DNA of 64,000 nt from Streptomyces sp. NRRL S-1022. GTDB lineage: Bacteria; Actinomycetota; Actinomycetes; Streptomycetales; Streptomycetaceae. Below are positions 60,418 through 64,000 of the stretch, piece by piece. Location: positions 372,001-436,000 of the forward strand of contig NZ_JOIU01000008.1 in NCBI RefSeq assembly GCF_000720135.1, read 5' to 3'. The first letter of the stretch is position 1. Each line of letters opens with the position of its first letter. Position numbers and translations under genes: made by a program. A model generated the notes under the pieces. That model was given only the letters and a program-made list of their open reading frames with translations, had not been told where the DNA came from and searched no databases.

Positions 60418-61341
60418 ATGACCTCTTCTGACCTGCGCAGTCAGCTGGCTTCCCTGACCACGGAGGCCTTCCGGCCCGAGCTGGCCGGGATCGACCGGCT
60501 GCCCACCCTCGACATCGCCCGGCTGATGAACGGCGAGGACGCGGGCGTGCCCGGCGCCGTGGCACGGCAGTTGCCGCGGATCGCCGCCGCCATCGACGCC
60601 GTGGCCGAGCGCATGAGCCGCGGCGGACGGCTCGTGTACGCCGGCGCGGGCACCGCCGGCCGGCTGGGCGTCCTCGACGCCTCCGAGTGCCCGCCCACCT
60701 TCAACACCGACCCCGACCAGGTCGTCGGGCTGATCGCGGGCGGCCCCGCGGCCATGGTCACCTCCGTGGAAGGCGCCGAGGACTCCGGGGAGCTGGCCCG
60801 CCGGGACCTGGACGCCCTCAAACTCACCCCGGACGACAGCGTGGTCGGCGTCTCGGCGTCCGGCCGTACGCCCTACGCGGTCGGGGCCGTCGAGCACGCC
60901 CGGGCGCTCGGCGCGCTGACCGTGGGCCTGTCCTGCAACGCGCACAGCGCGCTGGCCGCCGCCGCCGAGCACGGCATCGAGGTCGTCGTGGGGCCGGAGC
61001 TGATCGCCGGCTCCACCCGGCTGAAGGCGGGCACGGCCCAGAAGCTGGTGCTGAACATGCTGTCGACGATCACGATGATCCGGCTGGGCAAGACGTACGG
61101 CAATCTGATGGTCGACGTGCGCGCCTCCAACGACAAGCTCCGCGCCCGCTCGCACCGGATCGTCTCCCTGGCCACGGGCGCGGGCGACGCCGAGATCGAG
61201 AAGGCGCTCACCGAGACCGGCGGCGAGGTGAAGCACGCGATCCTCGTCCTGCTCGCCGGCGTCGACGGCCCCACGGCCGCCCGCCTCCTGGAGAAGTCCG
61301 GCGGCCACCTGCGCACCGCCCTGCCCGACGACCCCCACTGA
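60418..61341 (+). CDS. murQ: N-acetylmuramic acid 6-phosphate etherase MurQ
   Basis: Cleaves the D-lactyl ether of MurNAc 6-phosphate to GlcNAc 6-phosphate and lactate during peptidoglycan recycling. 307 residues, SIS fold: LVYAGAGTAGRLGVLDASEC (with catalytic Glu in ASECPPTF), VTSVEGAEDSGELA (second Glu), VGVSASGRTPYAVGAVEHA and QKLVLNMLSTITMIRLGKTY. Full length. Downstream of rpiR; convergent with a methyltransferase gene 12 bp away. Confidence 0.96.
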   Translation: MTSSDLRSQLASLTTEAFRPELAGIDRLPTLDIARLMNGEDAGVPGAVARQLPRIAAAIDAVAERMSRGGRLVYAGAGTAGRLGVLDASECPPTFNTDPDQVVGLIAGGPAAMVTSVEGAEDSGELARRDLDALKLTPDDSVVGVSASGRTPYAVGAVEHARALGALTVGLSCNAHSALAAAAEHGIEVVVGPELIAGSTRLKAGTAQKLVLNMLSTITMIRLGKTYGNLMVDVRASNDKLRARSHRIVSLATGAGDAEIEKALTETGGEVKHAILVLLAGVDGPTAARLLEKSGGHLRTALPDDPH

Positions 61342-61353
61342 CCCGCGCCGGCC

Positions 61354-62022
61354 TCAGGGCGCGGGCGCCCGCCACACCAGCGTGTACCGCCAGAACAGCC
61401 GGCGCCGCAGCCGGGCGCCGGGCAGCAGGCGGCGGGCCGTGCGGGAGATCTCGGTGCAGGTCTCCCGCGGGTCCCGGGTGCGGGCCGTCATGGACACAGG
61501 CCGTCGCGGGGCCGGCCGGCCCCGGTTCTTCACCCACCCCACCAGCAGGTTGAGCGGTACGGACACCAGCCCGAGCGCGTGATCGAGGACCCCCGACGCC
61601 CGCGCGCAGCCGACGACGACCAGCGTGCCGCCGGGCGCGAGCCGGTCCCGGAGCCCCGTGAGGGTCTCGGCGAGAGGGAGGTGGTGGAGCACGGCGACGC
61701 AGGTGATGACGTCGTAGGGACCGGCGGGGAGCGCGCGGGAGGCGTCGGCGACGGCGTAGGTCACGGGAGCGGAGGCGGGCGTCAGCTCCCGCGCCCGGGC
61801 GAGGATTCCTGCGTCGGCGTCCACCCCGTGCACCTCCCGGGCCCGCCGGGCGAGCAGCCGTACCAGATCACCGCTGCCGCACCCCACGTCCAGCGCGGTG
61901 CCGAAACGGCGGGGCAACTGCCGTGCCAGCCACGAGTGGTAGTGGGCGTTGTGGTCCCAGGGGTGGGCGGCGTTGAAGCGGCCCAGGGCTCCGGCGGGGC
62001 CGGCCGCGGGGGTCGTCGTCAT
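61354..62022 (-). CDS. class I SAM-dependent methyltransferase
   Basis: 222 residues with motif I ALDVGCGSGDLVRLLAR, acidic VHGVDADAGILARA (motif II) and VADASRALPAGPYDVITCVA, VLHHLPLAETLTGLRDRLAP. A UbiE/Coq5-like small-molecule methyltransferase. The basic tail (LFWRYTLVWRAPAP) is family-typical in Streptomyces. ATG 62022 with GGTGGGAG before it is chosen over GTG 62031. Substrate unknown. Confidence 0.9.
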   Translation of the reverse strand: MTTTPAAGPAGALGRFNAAHPWDHNAHYHSWLARQLPRRFGTALDVGCGSGDLVRLLARRAREVHGVDADAGILARARELTPASAPVTYAVADASRALPAGPYDVITCVAVLHHLPLAETLTGLRDRLAPGGTLVVVGCARASGVLDHALGLVSVPLNLLVGWVKNRGRPAPRRPVSMTARTRDPRETCTEISRTARRLLPGARLRRRLFWRYTLVWRAPAP

Positions 62023-62105
62023 GGCTCCCACCCCACCACGGGCCTCCCCGAGCCGTCACCGGTTCCCGGGCCAGGCACCATGGAGGGGAGGAGGCACCCA
62101 CCGAT

Positions 62106-62678
62106 ATGAATCACGCCCAGCTCACCGCCCTCGGACGGGCTCTCCGGCTGCTCGGGGAGCACGGGGAGGCCCTGACCGGCGACACGCCGGACGCCCGGCT
62201 GCACGAGATCAGGGACGATCTGCGGCGGGCCCTGGACCTGCTGGACGACACCGTCGCCGCCGGCGCGCCCGCCACCCGGTGCCCCGAGCACCCGCAGGGT
62301 CCGGTGGACGAGAGCGCGCCCGACCTGTGTCTGCTGTGCGAGACCCGGCGCCGGGCCGCCCGCCGCTCGGAGTTCCAGGGCAACAGGCCCCGGCCGGGCG
62401 AGCCGGCCCGCACCGCCACCTCCCGGTACGGCGTGCGCGGCGACCGGCCGCAGCCGCAGCAGCGGTGGCTGCCCGAGCTGTGGAACGGGCAGGAGTGGCA
62501 GCTGTGCGGCACACCGCGGCGGGACCGGCACGAGGCGGAGGCCTATCTGGCGGCCCAGCGGCGCGGGTCGCGGCCCGCGATGGCCTACCGGCTCGTGCAC
62601 GAGTTCACCGACTACGAGGTGCTGCGGGTGTGGGGGACGCCGATCCGGGTCGACATCGAGCCCATGGGCAACCTCTGA
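62106..62678 (+). CDS. conserved Streptomyces protein of unknown function
   Basis: 190 residues: a helical N-terminus (MNHAQLTALGRALRLLGEHG), one possible zinc site (RCPEHPQGP with DLCLLCETRRRAA), a basic linker and a C-terminal half WLPELWNGQEWQLCGTPRRD, AYRLVHEFTDYEVLRVWGTP. Not recognised. GGAGGCACCCACCGAT precedes the ATG, a good ribosome binding site. Convergent with the Old Yellow Enzyme gene, 7 bp between stops. Confidence 0.75.
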   Translation: MNHAQLTALGRALRLLGEHGEALTGDTPDARLHEIRDDLRRALDLLDDTVAAGAPATRCPEHPQGPVDESAPDLCLLCETRRRAARRSEFQGNRPRPGEPARTATSRYGVRGDRPQPQQRWLPELWNGQEWQLCGTPRRDRHEAEAYLAAQRRGSRPAMAYRLVHEFTDYEVLRVWGTPIRVDIEPMGNL

Positions 62679-62685
62679 GAGCGGG

Positions 62686-63813
62686 TCAGCTCAGGGTCTT
62701 CACGGCCGCCGCGTCGTACGGCTGGAGCTGGTCGAAGCGGTCGGCGAGCACCTTGGCCGCCCACTCGGGGTCCTGGAGCAGCGCGCGGCCGACGGCCACC
62801 ATGTCGAACTCGTCGGACTCCAGCCGGTCCAGCAGGTTGTCGATGCCCTTGACCGGGGAGCCCTCGCCCTGGAACGCGTTGACGAAGTCGCCGTCGAGGC
62901 CGACCGAGCCGACGGTGATGACCGGCTTGCCGGTGAGCTTCTTCGTCCAGCCGGCCAGATTCAGGTCGGAGCCGTCGAACTCGGGCAGCCAGTAGCGGCG
63001 GGTGGAGGCGTGGAAGACGTCGACACCGGCCGCGGCGAGCGGGGTGAGGAGGGCCTCCAGCTCCTCGGGGGTCTCGGCGAGCCGGGCGGTGTAGTCCTGC
63101 TGCTTCCACTGCGAGTAGCGGAAGATGACCGGGAACTCGGGCGAGACCGCCGCGCGCACGGCGGCCACGATCTCGGCGGAGAACTTGGTGCGGGCCACCA
63201 GGTCGCCGCCGTAGGCGTCCGTACGGCGGTTGGTGCCGGCCCACAGGAACTGGTCCAGGAGGTAGCCGTGGGCGCCGTGGATCTCCACGCCGTCGAAGCC
63301 GATCCGCTCGGCGTCGGCGGCGGCCTGGGCGAAGGCGGCGACGACGTCGTCCAGGTCGGCCTGCGTCATGGCCTTGCCGGTGGGTTCAGCGCCGGCGGTG
63401 ACCAGGCCGGAGGGGCCCATGGCGGGGGCGTCCGGGAAGGGGTCCTGGCCCTGCTCGCGCACCATGCCGATGTGCCACAGCTGGGGCACGATGGTGCCGC
63501 CCGCCGCGTGCACGTCCTCGGCGACCTTCGCCCAGCCCGCGAGCTGCTCCTCGCCGTGGAAGCGGGGAACGCGCGAGCTGTTGCCGGCCGACTCGTGGCC
63601 GACGTAGGTGCCTTCGGTGACGATGAGGCCGACACCGGCGGCGGCACGGCGGGCGTAGTACGAGCGCACGTCCGCACCGGGGACGCCGCCCGGGGAGAAC
63701 ATGCGGGTCATCGGTGCCATCACGATCCGGTTCGGCACGGTGAGGCCGTTCAGCGTGATCGGCCGGGACAGGACGCGGGCGGCGCGGGAAGCGGGGGTGG
63801 TCGTGTCGGTCAC
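62686..63813 (-). CDS. Old Yellow Enzyme-type NADH:flavin oxidoreductase
   Basis: 375-residue FMN-dependent ene-reductase: TLNGLTVPNRIVMAPMTRMF, VPQLWHIGMVREQGQD, GFDGVEIHGAHGYLLDQFLW, TNRRTDAYGGDLVARTKFSA and DMVAVGRALLQDPEWAAK. Family members reduce activated C=C bonds or nitro groups and respond to electrophile stress. The His in EIHGAHGYL and Asn in TNRRTD match substrate-binding positions. GTG 63813; GGAG 7-8 bases upstream. Confidence 0.93.
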   Translation of the reverse strand: MTDTTTPASRAARVLSRPITLNGLTVPNRIVMAPMTRMFSPGGVPGADVRSYYARRAAAGVGLIVTEGTYVGHESAGNSSRVPRFHGEEQLAGWAKVAEDVHAAGGTIVPQLWHIGMVREQGQDPFPDAPAMGPSGLVTAGAEPTGKAMTQADLDDVVAAFAQAAADAERIGFDGVEIHGAHGYLLDQFLWAGTNRRTDAYGGDLVARTKFSAEIVAAVRAAVSPEFPVIFRYSQWKQQDYTARLAETPEELEALLTPLAAAGVDVFHASTRRYWLPEFDGSDLNLAGWTKKLTGKPVITVGSVGLDGDFVNAFQGEGSPVKGIDNLLDRLESDEFDMVAVGRALLQDPEWAAKVLADRFDQLQPYDAAAVKTLS

Positions 63814-64000
63814 GTGGAGACTCCTCGTGCGGCGGGGATGGCCGGGTTACCGGCTGGTATGTGCATACGCATCGTTGCAGTACCTTAAGTAAACACCCCG
63901 CACCGGCCCCTGTTCCGCTCGGGCCCCGACTCCCCGCGTGATACCGGACACTTCCCCGGCCCCGGAAAACGCCCGAGGGCGGCTCCCCCGGCCGAAGCTG
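63814..64000. other. intergenic region at the right edge
   Basis: 187 bp upstream of the Old Yellow Enzyme gene. Apart from the palindrome and the AT-rich patch near 63881-63896 no gene start or RNA was recognised. Confidence 0.5.
63857..63868. promoter_or_regulatory. operator-like palindrome upstream of the Old Yellow Enzyme gene
   Basis: GTATG-TG-CATAC, perfect 5-bp arms, 44 bp before the start; an AT-rich TACCTTAAGTAAAC lies 13-26 bp further up. Possible site of a redox or electrophile-sensing repressor. Confidence 0.4.

Overview
The window is a very GC-rich, gene-dense actinobacterial chromosome segment and is almost certainly Streptomyces. The support is third-position GC bias in nearly every gene, many GTG/TTG starts, leaderless promoters, futalosine-pathway menaquinone genes, an XRE/DUF397/ATP-binding regulatory trio, secreted Streptomyces-type tripeptidyl aminopeptidase and several families seen mainly in this genus (DUF2530, DUF2771, DUF3027, DUF4031). 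From memory the order serC ... mqnB-mqnD-cold shock ... rpiR-murQ follows the core region of the S. coelicolor chromosome, so this is core rather than terminal-arm DNA. No tRNA, rRNA, IS element, prophage, CRISPR array or antibiotic gene cluster was seen.

Layout. 1-10.4 kb: a damaged FAD/Fe-S oxidoreductase, serC, a secreted tripeptidyl aminopeptidase, a membrane-anchored beta-propeller, an SGNH hydrolase, a Uma2 nuclease-like protein, an aldo/keto reductase, RNA 2',3'-cyclic phosphodiesterase and a GNAT. 10.4-11.05 kb: an 18-19 bp tandem repeat tract. 11-17.6 kb: a MarR-MFS operon with a palindromic operator, a solo ribbon-helix-helix protein, a purine permease, DUF2530 and a CtpE-like P-type ATPase. 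17.6-20.5 kb: three tandem paralogous secreted proteins plus the stub of a fourth. 20.6-27.4 kb: a sacsin/Hsp90-like ATPase, a hemerythrin protein, a deletion remnant of a YihY/BrkB gene, PPK2 and a PhoD-like phosphodiesterase. 27.4-36.6 kb: the XRE/DUF397/ATPase trio, DUF3027, an MFS protein, DUF2771 lipoprotein, mqnB-mqnD, cold shock protein, small membrane and HAD proteins and a HAAS-type membrane protein. 36.7-53.6 kb: the helicase-associated/XPB pair, an L-glutamate-oxidase-like flavoenzyme, a CASTOR/POLLUX-type channel, GT87, a HelD-like helicase, CutC, a broken maleylpyruvate-isomerase-like gene, an HD hydrolase and an MDMPI-GNAT fusion. 53.7-58.8 kb: a two-gene putative conflict/cell-death operon. 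58.7-64 kb: DUF4031, rpiR-murQ, a methyltransferase and an Old Yellow Enzyme.

The most interesting locus is 53675-58796. A 124-residue Pepco-like protein is followed 13 bp later by a 1577-residue protein joining a caspase-like peptidase (His82/Cys132), a probable HD-derived helical region, a complete Hsp90-type GHKL ATPase (Glu666, Asn670, Asp717, FGIGV) and about seven C-terminal winged-helix-like repeats. This fits the NTP-dependent conflict systems described for multicellular bacteria: a sensor/ATPase module controlling a suicidal protease. Its trigger and target cannot be read from the sequence.

Other themes are gene decay inside otherwise core DNA (five separate remnants), nine genes whose start lies 6-7 nt behind a TANNNT -10 element (leaderless transcription), and convergent genes that share their stop codons within CTAG or CTAA.
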